Part shown: positions 1-7,927 of the stretch, piece after piece
Position numbering within the stretch: position 1 is the first letter of the stretch
How the letters are laid out: every line of letters starts with the position of its first letter
NCBI GenBank assembly: GCA_023424965.1
Contig: JAFADI010000098.1
Span: forward strand, 1-42,675
Length of the DNA: 42,675 bases
Origin: Bacillota bacterium
Lineage (GTDB): Bacteria; Bacillota; Clostridia; Acetivibrionales; JAFADI01
Direction: 5' to 3'
Made by a program: the position numbers and the translations under genes
The notes under the pieces: model-generated
The model's database searches: none
The model's input: only the letters and a program-made list of their open reading frames with translations
Told to the model about the DNA's origin: nothing

Positions 1-1
1 G

Positions 2-886
2 GAGATGTGGGGGGAAAAGAGCTGGGAGAAGGCAGAAAGCAAGCTGATGAGGGAAACCTTTTCCAAAATCGTCAATAAGTCACGCAAAAGCCTTTCGGAG
101 GTTAACTATGTTATTGCCGGGGATTTGTTGAACCAATGCATCTCGGCAAATTTTGGACTGAGGGAATCAGGGGTGCCCTTTTTCGGAGTGTTCGGGGCCT
201 GCTCCACCATGGCGGAATCAATGAGCCTGGGTGCCATGCTCATTGATGGAGGCTTTGCCGATAATGCGGTATGTATGACCTCCAGCCATTTTTGCTCTGC
301 GGAAAAGCAGTTCAGGTTTCCGCTGGAATTGGGAAGCCAGCGGCCTCCGACAGCCCAATGGACCGTTACCGGTTCGGGAGGTGTCATGCTGTCGGGGCAG
401 GGTACCGGACCGTACATAACCCATGTGACCACCGGTAAGATCGTGGATATGGGGATAAAAGACGCCAACAATATGGGGGCCGCCATGGCTCCGGCAGCGG
501 CGGACACCATTCTCTCCCACTTTAACGATACGGGCTTTTCTCCTCAGGAATACGACCTTATCGTCACAGGGGACCTGGGAAGGCTGGGAAAAAGCATCTG
601 TGACGAACTCCTGAGAAACCAGGACATCGATATCAGCGACAGGTATAACGACTGCGGAGTTATGATTTTCGACAGCCGGCAGCAGGACGTCCATATGGGT
701 GGGAGCGGCTGTGGATGCTCCGCTACCGTACTTGCAGGATTTATCTATACGGAAATGAAGAAAGGTATGTTGAACAATGTGCTTTTTGTTGCCACCGGGG
801 CATTGCTGAGCCCCACGAGCACCCAGCAGGGCGAGAGCATTCCCTCCATTGCCCATGCGGTAAGCATAAGAAGGATGATGGGGTAA
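2..886 (+). CDS. spoVAD: Stage V sporulation protein AD, 5' end outside window
   Basis: SpoVAD is a thiolase/ketosynthase-fold protein of the spore inner membrane SpoVA channel and binds dipicolinic acid in Bacillus. The open frame enters from the left edge. The Met at base 5 lies in a stretch (MWGEKSWEKAE) that is internal in full-length family members, so about 45 N-terminal residues are missing because of the window edge, not through gene decay. Visible family blocks are AGDLLNQ, the FGACSTMAES segment, QFRFPLELG, WTVTGSGG and a Gly/Cys-rich GGSGCGCSA near the C-terminus. The gene lies 23 bp upstream of spoVAEb in the order D-Eb-Ea known from Bacillus. Forespore (SigG) control is expected from the family; its promoter is not in view. 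Confidence 0.95.
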   Translation, partial: EMWGEKSWEKAESKLMRETFSKIVNKSRKSLSEVNYVIAGDLLNQCISANFGLRESGVPFFGVFGACSTMAESMSLGAMLIDGGFADNAVCMTSSHFCSAEKQFRFPLELGSQRPPTAQWTVTGSGGVMLSGQGTGPYITHVTTGKIVDMGIKDANNMGAAMAPAAADTILSHFNDTGFSPQEYDLIVTGDLGRLGKSICDELLRNQDIDISDRYNDCGVMIFDSRQQDVHMGGSGCGCSATVLAGFIYTEMKKGMLNNVLFVATGALLSPTSTQQGESIPSIAHAVSIRRMMG

Positions 887-909
887 AGGGTTGAAAGGAG
901 CGTAATCCG

Positions 910-1281
910 ATGCAGAATGTTTGGCAATCATGCATCAGCGCCTTCGTCATCGGGGGCATCATATGCACCATCGGACAGGTGCTGATTGACAGGACAAAGC
1001 TTACACCGGCCAGAATACTTGTGGTTTTTGTAACGGCGGGAGCCATACTTACGGCCCTGGGCCTGTACCAAAAAGTCGTGGATATCGGAGGTGCGGGGGC
1101 AACGGTTCCCCTGACCGGTTTTGGTTATTCACTTGCCAAAGGAACCTTCCGGGATGTAGACCAATACGGGCTCCTGGGAGCCTTTACAGGCGGGATCAAA
1201 GCCGCGGCGGCAGGCATAACCGCGGCCATATTCTTCGGCTACCTGGTATCCCTTATATTCAGGCCGAAAGCAAAAAGTTAA
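910..1281 (+). CDS. spoVAE: Stage V sporulation protein AE (SpoVAEb type)
   Basis: This 123-residue hydrophobic protein matches the SpoVAE/SpoVAEb membrane family, part of the channel that moves Ca-dipicolinate into the forespore and out on germination. The sequence shows about four membrane segments: residues about 8-25, 34-52, a Gly-rich stretch 59-75 with the block TVPLTGFGYSLAKG, and 88-115. It starts with ATG after a GAAAGGAG ribosome site and ends 15 bp before spoVAEa. Length is typical for the family. Confidence 0.94.
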   Translation: MQNVWQSCISAFVIGGIICTIGQVLIDRTKLTPARILVVFVTAGAILTALGLYQKVVDIGGAGATVPLTGFGYSLAKGTFRDVDQYGLLGAFTGGIKAAAAGITAAIFFGYLVSLIFRPKAKS

Positions 1282-1296
1282 CGGGAGGTATTTGCG

Positions 1297-1860
1297 GTGG
1301 AAAATAAAAAGGTAATTCTTGTAACGGATGGCGACAAAGTTGCACAAAAGGCTGTTGAAATCGCAGCTTCCAATATCGGAGGCAGGTGCATTTCCGCCTC
1401 GGGGGGCAATCCTACCGTGCTGAGCGGGGAAGAAATCGTCCGGCTGATAAAAGACGCCCGGCACGACCCCGTGGTGGTCATGGTGGACGATCACGGCACC
1501 AAAGGAATGGGCAAGGGCGAACAGGCCATGGAGGTAATCATCAGCCAGCAGGATATCGACATCCTGGGGGTGGTGGCGGTATCCTCCAACGGCAAGGACT
1601 GCAACGGACTGAAAGTAAGTTGCTCTGTAACGAAAGAGGGAACTGTCATTGAAGGCTCCGTGGACAAGAATGGAAACAACACCCACGATGAGCGCATCTG
1701 CGGGGATACCCTCAGCATTTTGAAGAGTAAGAAGGACCTTGTGATTGTCGGCATGGGAGATCCGGGCAAAATGGATTACAATGACGAAACCGACAAGGGA
1801 GCGCCCATAACCACAAGGGCGCTGCAGGAAGTGATGAAGCGGAGCGGCTACAAGCACTGA
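1297..1860 (+). CDS. spoVAEa: Stage V sporulation protein AEa (SpoVAEa)
   Basis: A soluble 187-residue protein of the SpoVAEa family. It has an N-terminal beta-alpha stretch (VILVTDGDKVAQKAVE), then the conserved SGGNPT and MVDDHGTKGMGKGE blocks and a C-terminal GAPITTRALQEV segment. It starts with GTG after an ACGGGAGGT ribosome site. In Bacillus spoVAEa follows spoVAEb in the same operon, and the order here is the same. Many clostridia are thought to keep only spoVAC, AD and AEb, so its presence is mildly notable. It probably acts at the spore membrane, but the molecular role is not settled. A terminator follows 17 bp after the stop. Confidence 0.9.
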   Translation: MENKKVILVTDGDKVAQKAVEIAASNIGGRCISASGGNPTVLSGEEIVRLIKDARHDPVVVMVDDHGTKGMGKGEQAMEVIISQQDIDILGVVAVSSNGKDCNGLKVSCSVTKEGTVIEGSVDKNGNNTHDERICGDTLSILKSKKDLVIVGMGDPGKMDYNDETDKGAPITTRALQEVMKRSGYKH

Positions 1861-1877
1861 CATACGAAGGACGGAAG

Positions 1878-1919
1878 CGGCTGTGTCGTTTCGTATAGGA
1901 AGAGGCACAGCCGTTTTTT
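1878..1919 (+). terminator. Rho-independent terminator of the spoVA operon
   Basis: Arms 1878-1885 (CGGCTGTG) and 1906-1913 (CACAGCCG) are exact complements and are followed by six T. A second 7-bp inverted repeat, ATACGAA at 1862-1868 with TTCGTAT at 1890-1896, encloses the left arm and could compete with it. Confidence 0.85.
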
Positions 1920-1922
1920 GCA

Positions 1923-2951
1923 TTATGTGAAGTATTCGATCTCTCCATCGGGAAAGTTTTCCTCCACCAGGGATTTGATATATGTCTTCATTTCATTGGC
2001 GGTTTCCTTGGGGTATACATACTTGAACCTGCCGAACTTCCCCCATTTCAACGTCCTTTTTGACTCGTCCATGTCAAGCTTGGTTCCGGGAAATCGCTGA
2101 AGGATGAATTTCTTGGCCGTCAGGGTGAACCTGTGCTGAATCAGCTCAAAGGTGACGGGCTCGGGAGACAGCTTGACCGCGGTATGCTGCTTCAGACCCT
2201 CGAAAAGTTCCCTGTACTCCTCCTTCCAGCCCTCATAAACCATGATGGGCGCCACAATAAAGCCGATGGGGTAGCCCGCCGCGGCAATTTTGGCTGCGGC
2301 CTCCAGGCGCTCCTCGAAGCTTGCCGTGTTGTGTTCGAAGGTTTTTATCACATGCCTGGAATTGATGCTCACCCTGAAGCGGGTATGACCGTTGTGCTTG
2401 AGATGGAGCAGGGAGTCCACGTTGTCGAACTTGGTGACTACCCTCAGTCTGGCATTCTCTATGCCGCCGATAAACTCGATGGTTTTTGCCAGGCTTCCCG
2501 TAATATGCTCAAGGGACAGCGGATCACTGCTGCTGGCGGCCTCAAAGGTTGTAATGCGGTTTTCATTTTTTTCGATATGACGCTTGATGGAATTAAAAAT
2601 ATCATCGAGGTTTACGTAGGTCCGAAGGTAGGGTTTGAGGCCCTGGGTTGTCTGGAGGTAGCAATATTCACAATTCCCCGGACAATTTGTCGCCAGGGAA
2701 AATTCAAAGTCCGCCGAGGGCTTGCAGACGTCCAGGCTCATACTTTTTTTCGTCGTCACCACGAGGGTCTTCTTGGACCTGGCATACTTTTGACGCTCAT
2801 CCTTTCCGGGAATGGATTTGGACACATTCTGAAGGGGAGTCTCGATGATCTCCACACCTTTTTCTTCAAAAAAATTGTACAATTCCCGGCCCAGGGGGTA
2901 TTTCAGCGAAGAAGGCTCAAAGAAAACCCTCTCTGGCATAAACAGCTTCAT
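1923..2951 (-). CDS. splB: Spore photoproduct lyase (radical SAM DNA repair)
   Basis: SplB uses S-adenosylmethionine and a [4Fe-4S] cluster to reverse the spore photoproduct (5-thyminyl-5,6-dihydrothymine) during germination. The 342-residue protein carries the cluster motif CPGNCEYC (Cys90, Cys94, Cys97) and family blocks such as EFSLATNC, the VTKFDN segment and APIMVYEGW. At the position of the Bacillus/Geobacillus hydrogen-donor Cys140/141 the segment is FEAASSSDP, so Ser replaces Cys; the codons on the minus strand near 2533 are unambiguous. The only other Cys is Cys76. The gene faces the spoVA operon, stops 3 bp past that operon's terminator, and starts after an AAAGGCGGG ribosome site. 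Late sporulation expression is likely, but I could not fix a SigG promoter. Confidence 0.95.
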   Translation of the reverse strand: MKLFMPERVFFEPSSLKYPLGRELYNFFEEKGVEIIETPLQNVSKSIPGKDERQKYARSKKTLVVTTKKSMSLDVCKPSADFEFSLATNCPGNCEYCYLQTTQGLKPYLRTYVNLDDIFNSIKRHIEKNENRITTFEAASSSDPLSLEHITGSLAKTIEFIGGIENARLRVVTKFDNVDSLLHLKHNGHTRFRVSINSRHVIKTFEHNTASFEERLEAAAKIAAAGYPIGFIVAPIMVYEGWKEEYRELFEGLKQHTAVKLSPEPVTFELIQHRFTLTAKKFILQRFPGTKLDMDESKRTLKWGKFGRFKYVYPKETANEMKTYIKSLVEENFPDGEIEYFT

Positions 2952-3305
2952 AAGATCGCCCGCCTTTCTATATTTATTAATTCCAAAAGGCCTGTGAAAT
3001 AAACGGATGGATTATTTTTCAAACGAGAGAGAAAAACTCGATAAAAGTCGAAAAAAAGCAGAAGTGAAAGAAGGATTTTTTTCAACCATATAGAATAGTA
3101 TAGTATTATTCGAAGATTGTTATGGTAAAAGGAAATCCTTTTATGTTATAATATAACATATAATTTGGGGTTTTATCGTTTAAGCTCGACAATTAACTCA
3201 CATCTTATCCGTGATTTAATTTGTTTGTTCGCAGTTCCATTAAAAAGTAAAAAAAATATTGATATATAACTAAAGACAATTTTTCATCAGGAGGGAGATC
3301 GGCGG
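2952..3305. promoter_or_regulatory. AT-rich spacer between splB and the cheX-like gene, with a 19-bp palindrome
   Basis: This 354-bp spacer has no credible gene. At 3142-3160 lies TATGTTATA-A-TATAACATA, a 9-1-9 perfect inverted repeat that contains one TATAAT (3147-3152) and abuts a second (3159-3164). It therefore resembles an operator sitting on a promoter that reads to the right, about 140 bp upstream of the gene at 3306. No matching -35 was found. The left part should hold the splB promoter on the minus strand, which I could not locate. Confidence 0.5.
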
Positions 3306-3773
3306 ATGAATGTTGAATACATAAATCCTTTCATTGAAGCAAGCCAGACAGTACTTAAACAGAGTGCCGGTTTTGATGCCAAGCTCGGAAATGTATACCT
3401 GAAAACAGCTCCTTATAAAAGTGATACCATCGTTATTATCATAGGTCTTACAGGAAAGATAAGAGGTCAGGTGGTCTTTTCCATGAGCAAGCTGGTGGCC
3501 ATGAAAATTGCCTCCTGCATGATGTTCGGAATGCCAGTAACGGAATTGGATGATATCGCAAAGAGCGCCATTTCAGAGCTTACAAACATGATTCTGGGCA
3601 ATACGGCCACCATTCTGTACAACAAAGGCATCGGCATTGAAATTACGCCTCCCTCGCTGCTGATGGGAGACAATATGGTGATAACGCCCAACAAAATGAA
3701 AACTGTCTGTATTCCTCTGCATCTCACCGATACCGATACCCTGGATATCGACGTGTCGGTGGTGGATAATTAG
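3306..3773 (+). CDS. CheX-family chemotaxis phosphatase-like protein
   Basis: This 155-residue protein fits the CheX/CheC family, which dephosphorylates CheY-P. The N-terminal block MNVEYINPFIEA and the GKIRGQVVFSM strand are typical. The helix SAISELTNMILGN carries the catalytic E-x-x-N pair as Glu91 and Asn94. No chemotaxis gene is adjacent, so it could act on another response regulator. The ribosome site is CAGGAGGGAG, 8-9 bases before the ATG. It has its own leader of over 100 bases and its own terminator, so it is probably monocistronic. Confidence 0.85.
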   Translation: MNVEYINPFIEASQTVLKQSAGFDAKLGNVYLKTAPYKSDTIVIIIGLTGKIRGQVVFSMSKLVAMKIASCMMFGMPVTELDDIAKSAISELTNMILGNTATILYNKGIGIEITPPSLLMGDNMVITPNKMKTVCIPLHLTDTDTLDIDVSVVDN

Positions 3774-3811
3774 GCGGCTTCCGTTGAAAAACTCAATATG
3801 ATTGTCAAAAG

Positions 3812-3833
3812 AGAGGCAGAGGCCTCTTTTTTT
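3812..3833 (+). terminator. Terminator after the cheX-like gene
   Basis: Six-base arms AGAGGC (3812-3817) and GCCTCT (3822-3827) with an AGAG loop run into seven T. Confidence 0.8.
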
Positions 3834-3901
3834 CGTGGGTGAAAAATTTGCTCAAAGTTTTTATCATTATTCACTGTTTTCGTGTTAAGCGGGTAAAATA
3901 T

Positions 3902-3910
3902 TGGTATAAT
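3902..3910 (+). promoter_or_regulatory. Extended -10 promoter for trmL
   Basis: TTGGTATAAT holds a perfect TATAAT (3905-3910) preceded by TGG, an extended -10. No good -35 stands 17 bases upstream, as is common for extended -10 promoters. Confidence 0.55.
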
Positions 3911-3971
3911 TATTGGGTGGAAATTTAGACTTTGTAAGAAATTGAAGGTATAGTATGGAGGAGTGTTCTTT

Positions 3972-4466
3972 TTGCCGTTTAATATCGTGCTTGTGGAGCC
4001 CGAGATACCTCAGAATACGGGGAATATAGCCAGGTCCTGTGCAGCTACGGGCTCCAGGCTTCATCTGGTCCGCCCCCTGGGTTTTTCCGTTGATGATCGG
4101 TACCTCAAAAGAGCGGGGCTGGATTATTGGGGAGACGTTGATATAAAATATTATGACAGCTTTGCAGAACTGAAAGAAAAATACCCTGACAAAAAGTTTT
4201 TCTTTGCAACCACCAAAGCGCCGAAGTCATATACGGATATTTCATACCCGGAGGACTGCTTTTTGGTTTTTGGGAAGGAAACGGCAGGACTTCCGGAAGA
4301 ATTGTTAAGGCAAAACAAGGAAGGGTGTATCCGTATACCCATGAGAGAGACCATCCGTTCCTTGAATCTTTCCAATTCCGTAGCTGTAATCCTGTTTGAG
4401 GCCTTACGGCAGCAGGGTTTTAAAGACTTGAAAGAGGAGGGCAGCCTTACCGGATACCAGTGGTAA
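3972..4466 (+). CDS. trmL: tRNA (cytidine(34)-2'-O)-methyltransferase
   Basis: TrmL is a SPOUT-family enzyme that methylates the 2'-O of the wobble base in certain leucine tRNAs. The 164-residue protein shows the N-terminal block VEPEIPQNTGNIARSC, the SAM-binding knot motif VFGKETAGLPEELL and the C-terminal IPMRETIRSLNLSNSVA. I chose TTG at 3972 because GGAGGA ends at 3962, nine bases away; the in-frame GTG at 3963 touches that ribosome site and is unlikely. The protein then begins MPFNIVLVEPEIP, as in the family. It is followed 54 bp later by the peptidase gene. Confidence 0.92.
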   Translation: MPFNIVLVEPEIPQNTGNIARSCAATGSRLHLVRPLGFSVDDRYLKRAGLDYWGDVDIKYYDSFAELKEKYPDKKFFFATTKAPKSYTDISYPEDCFLVFGKETAGLPEELLRQNKEGCIRIPMRETIRSLNLSNSVAVILFEALRQQGFKDLKEEGSLTGYQW

Positions 4467-4520
4467 ACTGCCCCTATGCGTCAAGGAGAAAATAGGAATT
4501 ATTAAAAATGAGGTGAATTT

Positions 4521-5633
4521 ATGGTAAACAGGGATAGAATGGTAAAGGAATTTATGGAACTTGCCGTTATTGACAGCTTGAGCCTGCAGGAAAGGAATAT
4601 GGCCGATACTCTGAAACCAAAGCTTGAGGCCCTCGGTTTTGAAGTCTGCGAGGACGACGCGGGCAAGAAGACCGGAGGCAATACGGGGAATCTCATAGGA
4701 ACCCTGAAGGGAGAAAAAGATGTTCCTGCCTTGCTGCTGCTGGCCCATATGGATACCGTCGTACCGGGGACAGGCAAAAAGCCCCAGATTGAGGGAAATT
4801 ATATAAAATCCGACGGCACCACCATTCTCGGAGGGGATGATCTGGCCGGTGTGGAATGCATTCTTGAGGCGGTAAGGGTATTGAAGGAGAAGAACCTGGC
4901 CCATGGAGATATCCAGGTTGCATTTACCATCGCCGAGGAAATCGGGCTTTTGGGAGCAAAGAATCTCGACTACGGCAGGATCTATGCCAAATACGGCGTT
5001 GTACTGGATGACGGAGGCCCTATCGGGAGTGTGGCTATCCTGGCGCCCTCCCAGAATAAAATCGACATTGTGGTCAAAGGCAAGGCGGCCCACGCCGGCA
5101 TGGAGCCTGAAAAGGGAATAAGCGCCATACAGATTGCCTCGGAAGCCATTTCAAAGATGAAGCTCGGGAGAATCGACGAGGAGACAACGGCAAACATAGG
5201 AATCATCCATGGGGGCCTTGCCACCAACATTGTCTGTGAAAAAATTGAAATCAGGGCGGAAGCCAGGAGCCGCAACGAAAGCAAGCTGAAGGAGCAGACG
5301 GAGCACATGCGGGAGTGTTTCCGGCAGGCGGCACAAAAGTTCGGAGGAAGTGTAGACTTTCAGCCGTCACTTGAATATCCTGCCTATAGCATAAAAGAGA
5401 CGGATAAAATTATCGGAATTCTTAAAAAGGCCGCTGCCCTTTCAGGGATTGATATTTTACTTAAAGCTATAGGCGGCGGAAGCGATACCAATATCGTCAA
5501 CGGAAAAGGTATTCAGGCCGTGGATATAAGCGTGGGTATGGACAGGGTACACAGTGTGGAGGAGCAGATTTGCATTGACGATATGGTGAAGGCTGCCGGA
5601 TTTCTGGCGGACATCATAACCAGTGTGGAGTAG
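4521..5633 (+). CDS. M20-family peptidase, PepT-like (tripeptidase-type metalloenzyme)
   Basis: A 370-residue M20/M28 metallopeptidase of the PepT-like group, expected to cleave short peptides in the cytoplasm with two divalent metals. Metal-site motifs are LLAHMDTV (His76, Asp78), GGDDLAG (Asp106) and IAEEIG (Glu139, Glu140). A dimerisation-domain segment, KGKAAHAGMEP, holds the conserved His. The C-terminal GGGSDTNI and RVHSVEEQ blocks supply the last metal ligand. Length is about 40 residues shorter than PepT proper, so the exact substrate is uncertain. The start follows a GAGGTGA ribosome site. It precedes pfk by 30 bp and may share its transcript. Confidence 0.88.
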   Translation: MVNRDRMVKEFMELAVIDSLSLQERNMADTLKPKLEALGFEVCEDDAGKKTGGNTGNLIGTLKGEKDVPALLLLAHMDTVVPGTGKKPQIEGNYIKSDGTTILGGDDLAGVECILEAVRVLKEKNLAHGDIQVAFTIAEEIGLLGAKNLDYGRIYAKYGVVLDDGGPIGSVAILAPSQNKIDIVVKGKAAHAGMEPEKGISAIQIASEAISKMKLGRIDEETTANIGIIHGGLATNIVCEKIEIRAEARSRNESKLKEQTEHMRECFRQAAQKFGGSVDFQPSLEYPAYSIKETDKIIGILKKAAALSGIDILLKAIGGGSDTNIVNGKGIQAVDISVGMDRVHSVEEQICIDDMVKAAGFLADIITSVE

Positions 5634-5663
5634 ACAAATAGTAGAATGCGGAGGTGCGTGCAT

Positions 5664-6749
5664 ATGGTCAAAAGAATTGGCGTCCTTACCGGAGGCGGTG
5701 ACTGTCCCGGGCTGAATGCCGTTTTGCGGGCGGTGGTCAAAACGGCCATGGTCAAATACGGCTGGGAGGTCGTAGGCTTCAAGGATGGCTACAGGGGTCT
5801 GGTACTGAATGATTTTGTCACCTTCAAGCCGGGAGATGTTTCGGGAATCCTGGATAAAGGCGGTACCATTCTTGGAACTTCAAACAGGGATAATCCCTTT
5901 AATTTCAGGGTGGAGAAGAACGGCAAGGTGGAGTTCCTGGACATGTCCGACCGGGTCGCCGAGAATGTGAGCATGCTGGATATCGACTGCCTGGTGCTCA
6001 TCGGCGGTGATGGTACACTGACCAGCGCAAGGGATTTTGCCAGGAAGGGACTGAAGGTGGTAGGCGTTCCCAAAACTATCGACAACGACCTTTCGGCCAC
6101 CGACACCACCTTTGGCTTTATGACGGCTGTCGATACGGCCACCGAGGCCATCGACAAACTGCATTCCACCGCGGAATCCCATCACAGGGTGATGATCCTG
6201 GAGGTCATGGGAAGGTATGCGGGCTGGATAGCCATAGAGTCCGGCATTGCGGGCGGTGCCGACGTCATACTCATTCCCGAGATTCCCTATGACATGAACA
6301 AGGTGGCACAAAAGGTAATGGAGAGAAAGAATGCGGGCAAGAGCTTCAGCATCGTTGTGGTGGCTGAGGGGGCCAAACCCAGCGACGGTGACATCGTGGT
6401 CAGCAAGGTTCTCAAAGACAGCCCCGATCCCATCCGGCTTGGGGGAATAGGAAACAAAATTGCTGAGGATATCGAAAGGCTCACGCATATAGAAACAAGG
6501 GTGACCGTTCTGGGACACCTCCAGAGAGGCGGAAGGCCCATCCCCTATGACAGGATACTTTCAACCAGATACGGCGTGAAAGCGGTGGAACTCGTGAATG
6601 AAGGCAAATACGGCACCATGGTCAGCCTCCAGGGCAATGGGATAACGGCGGTATCACTGGAAGAGGCGGTGGGCAAGCTCAAGACCGTGCCCCCGGACGG
6701 CGAGCTGGTAAGCATAGGCAAAAGCGTGGGGGTAGGTTTTGGAGATTAA
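5664..6749 (+). CDS. pfkA: 6-phosphofructokinase, group III-like signature
   Basis: Phosphofructokinase phosphorylates fructose-6-phosphate to the 1,6-bisphosphate. I start at ATG 5664, eight bases after GGAGGTG; the ATG at 5646 overlaps that site. The 361-residue protein has the donor loop GGGDCPGLNAV, the GGDGTLT block (114-120), the catalytic PKTIDNDL (136-143), MGRYAGW and LGHLQRGGRP. At the two donor-determining sites (E. coli 104 and 124) it has Gly, as in ATP enzymes, and Lys, as in pyrophosphate enzymes. Actinobacterial ATP enzymes with this pair are known, so ATP is the likely donor but it needs an assay. It starts a glycolytic stretch that continues at 7928. Confidence 0.95.
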   Translation: MVKRIGVLTGGGDCPGLNAVLRAVVKTAMVKYGWEVVGFKDGYRGLVLNDFVTFKPGDVSGILDKGGTILGTSNRDNPFNFRVEKNGKVEFLDMSDRVAENVSMLDIDCLVLIGGDGTLTSARDFARKGLKVVGVPKTIDNDLSATDTTFGFMTAVDTATEAIDKLHSTAESHHRVMILEVMGRYAGWIAIESGIAGGADVILIPEIPYDMNKVAQKVMERKNAGKSFSIVVVAEGAKPSDGDIVVSKVLKDSPDPIRLGGIGNKIAEDIERLTHIETRVTVLGHLQRGGRPIPYDRILSTRYGVKAVELVNEGKYGTMVSLQGNGITAVSLEEAVGKLKTVPPDGELVSIGKSVGVGFGD

Positions 6750-6770
6750 TATGACGGGTGGTTAGACGAA

Positions 6771-7673
6771 TTGAAATTGGATTTTGCAGAAATCAGCATA
6801 AATGACAAGGCTATATTTGACAGATACTTAAAACAATATAATCCGCAGGTTTCGGAGCTCACTTTTTCCAATCTCTTTATGTGGAGGAATTTTTACAGAC
6901 TCAGATATGCACAGGCAGAGGATGTTTTATATGTCATCTCCGTTCCGGAGAAAGGCGAACCTTTTGCCTTTATGCCCATCGGGGCCGGAGACGGGGATGG
7001 CCTGGAAAAAGCGCTGGAAGAGCTCATGAATTACTTCCGGTGCAAAGGGTGGGAACTCAGGCTCAAAAGAGTTCCGGAAGAGGAATTGGGCAGATTTACC
7101 GGGCTCGAAAAGTACAAAATGGAATATGACCTGGACCGGGACAACAGCGATTATCTATACTTGGCGGAAGACCTTTACCGGCTCTCGGGGAAAAAGTTTG
7201 ACGGCAAAAGGAACCACATCAATAAATTCAAAAAGCAGCATGAGTTCGAATATGTCCCCTTGAGCCCCCAATATCTGGAGGAGTGCCTCCGGATCATGGA
7301 TGAATGGTGTGCCGAGAGGGATTGTGACGAACACCGGGGACTTTACTGCGAGAAGCTGGCAAATACCGAACTGCTGAACAACATGGAGGCCCTGGGCTAT
7401 AAAGGGGCTTTAATCAAAGTGGACGGAAGGTTTGAAGCTTTTACGGCGGGAGAAATGCTGAACGGGGATACGGCCGTCATCCATATAGAAAAGGCAACAG
7501 GGAAGATTCAAGGACTTTATACCCTGATCAACCAGCAGTTTTGTGAAAAGGAATGGAAGGAAGCCAAATACATCAACCGGGAGCAGGACCTGGGACTTGA
7601 GGGCCTGAGAAAGGCCAAGCTTTCCTACAACCCGGTGAAGCTGGTGAACAAATACACCATCAGCATCACCTGA
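6771..7673 (+). CDS. DUF2156 (phosphatidylglycerol lysyltransferase-like acyltransferase fold) protein
   Basis: This 300-residue protein fits DUF2156, a GNAT-like fold related to the C-terminal domain of MprF-type aminoacyl transferases, without the MprF membrane domain. Recognisable blocks are SELTFSNLFMWR near the N-terminus, the central GKKFDGKRNHINKFKK and a C-terminal segment INREQDLGLEGLRKAKLSYNP. Function in clostridia is unknown. The start is a TTG after a weak GGGTGGT site, 21 bp after pfk, so it is probably cotranscribed. It has no signal peptide. Confidence 0.85.
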   Translation: MKLDFAEISINDKAIFDRYLKQYNPQVSELTFSNLFMWRNFYRLRYAQAEDVLYVISVPEKGEPFAFMPIGAGDGDGLEKALEELMNYFRCKGWELRLKRVPEEELGRFTGLEKYKMEYDLDRDNSDYLYLAEDLYRLSGKKFDGKRNHINKFKKQHEFEYVPLSPQYLEECLRIMDEWCAERDCDEHRGLYCEKLANTELLNNMEALGYKGALIKVDGRFEAFTAGEMLNGDTAVIHIEKATGKIQGLYTLINQQFCEKEWKEAKYINREQDLGLEGLRKAKLSYNPVKLVNKYTISIT

Positions 7674-7751
7674 AGGGGAAAGGGTATATTTTCCCACTGT
7701 CGGGGAAATGCTAATTCGGGAAGCCTGCGCTGCAAGGATAATATGAACACT

Positions 7752-7769
7752 TTGTTAAAAATTTAATAA
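7752..7769. promoter_or_regulatory. Rex-like operator upstream of gap
   Basis: TTGTTAA-AAAT-TTAATAA matches the Rex consensus TTGTTAA-N4-TTAACAA of many Firmicutes at 13 of 14 arm positions. It ends 15 bases before the -35 of the gap promoter. Rex is the NADH/NAD+-sensing repressor and gap is a known target in several clostridia. The surroundings are AT-rich, so a chance match is possible. Confidence 0.55.
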
Positions 7770-7784
7770 TTTTATCCGCAGCTA

Positions 7785-7813
7785 TTGAAAAAGCATACAA
7801 AATAATATAAAAT
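7785..7813 (+). promoter_or_regulatory. Promoter of gap
   Basis: TTGAAA (7785-7790), a 17-base spacer and TAAAAT (7808-7813) fit a SigA promoter. The transcript would have a leader of about 105 bases before the ATG at 7928. Confidence 0.5.
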
Positions 7814-7927
7814 AATTGTGGCTTTGGATGTAATATCCTGGCCATGAATTATTTACTGCATTCAGGTGATCTGGTTGCGAAAAAATAGTATTAATTCAAA
7901 TTAATTTACATAGGAGGGCGTTTTATT

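Noticed and set aside
2..886. spoVAD as a truncated pseudogene
   Set aside because: The missing N-terminus lies beyond the window edge; the rest is intact.
2133..3002. 289-codon plus-strand frame opposite splB
   Set aside because: No ribosome site or family match; splB on the other strand has clear radical SAM motifs.
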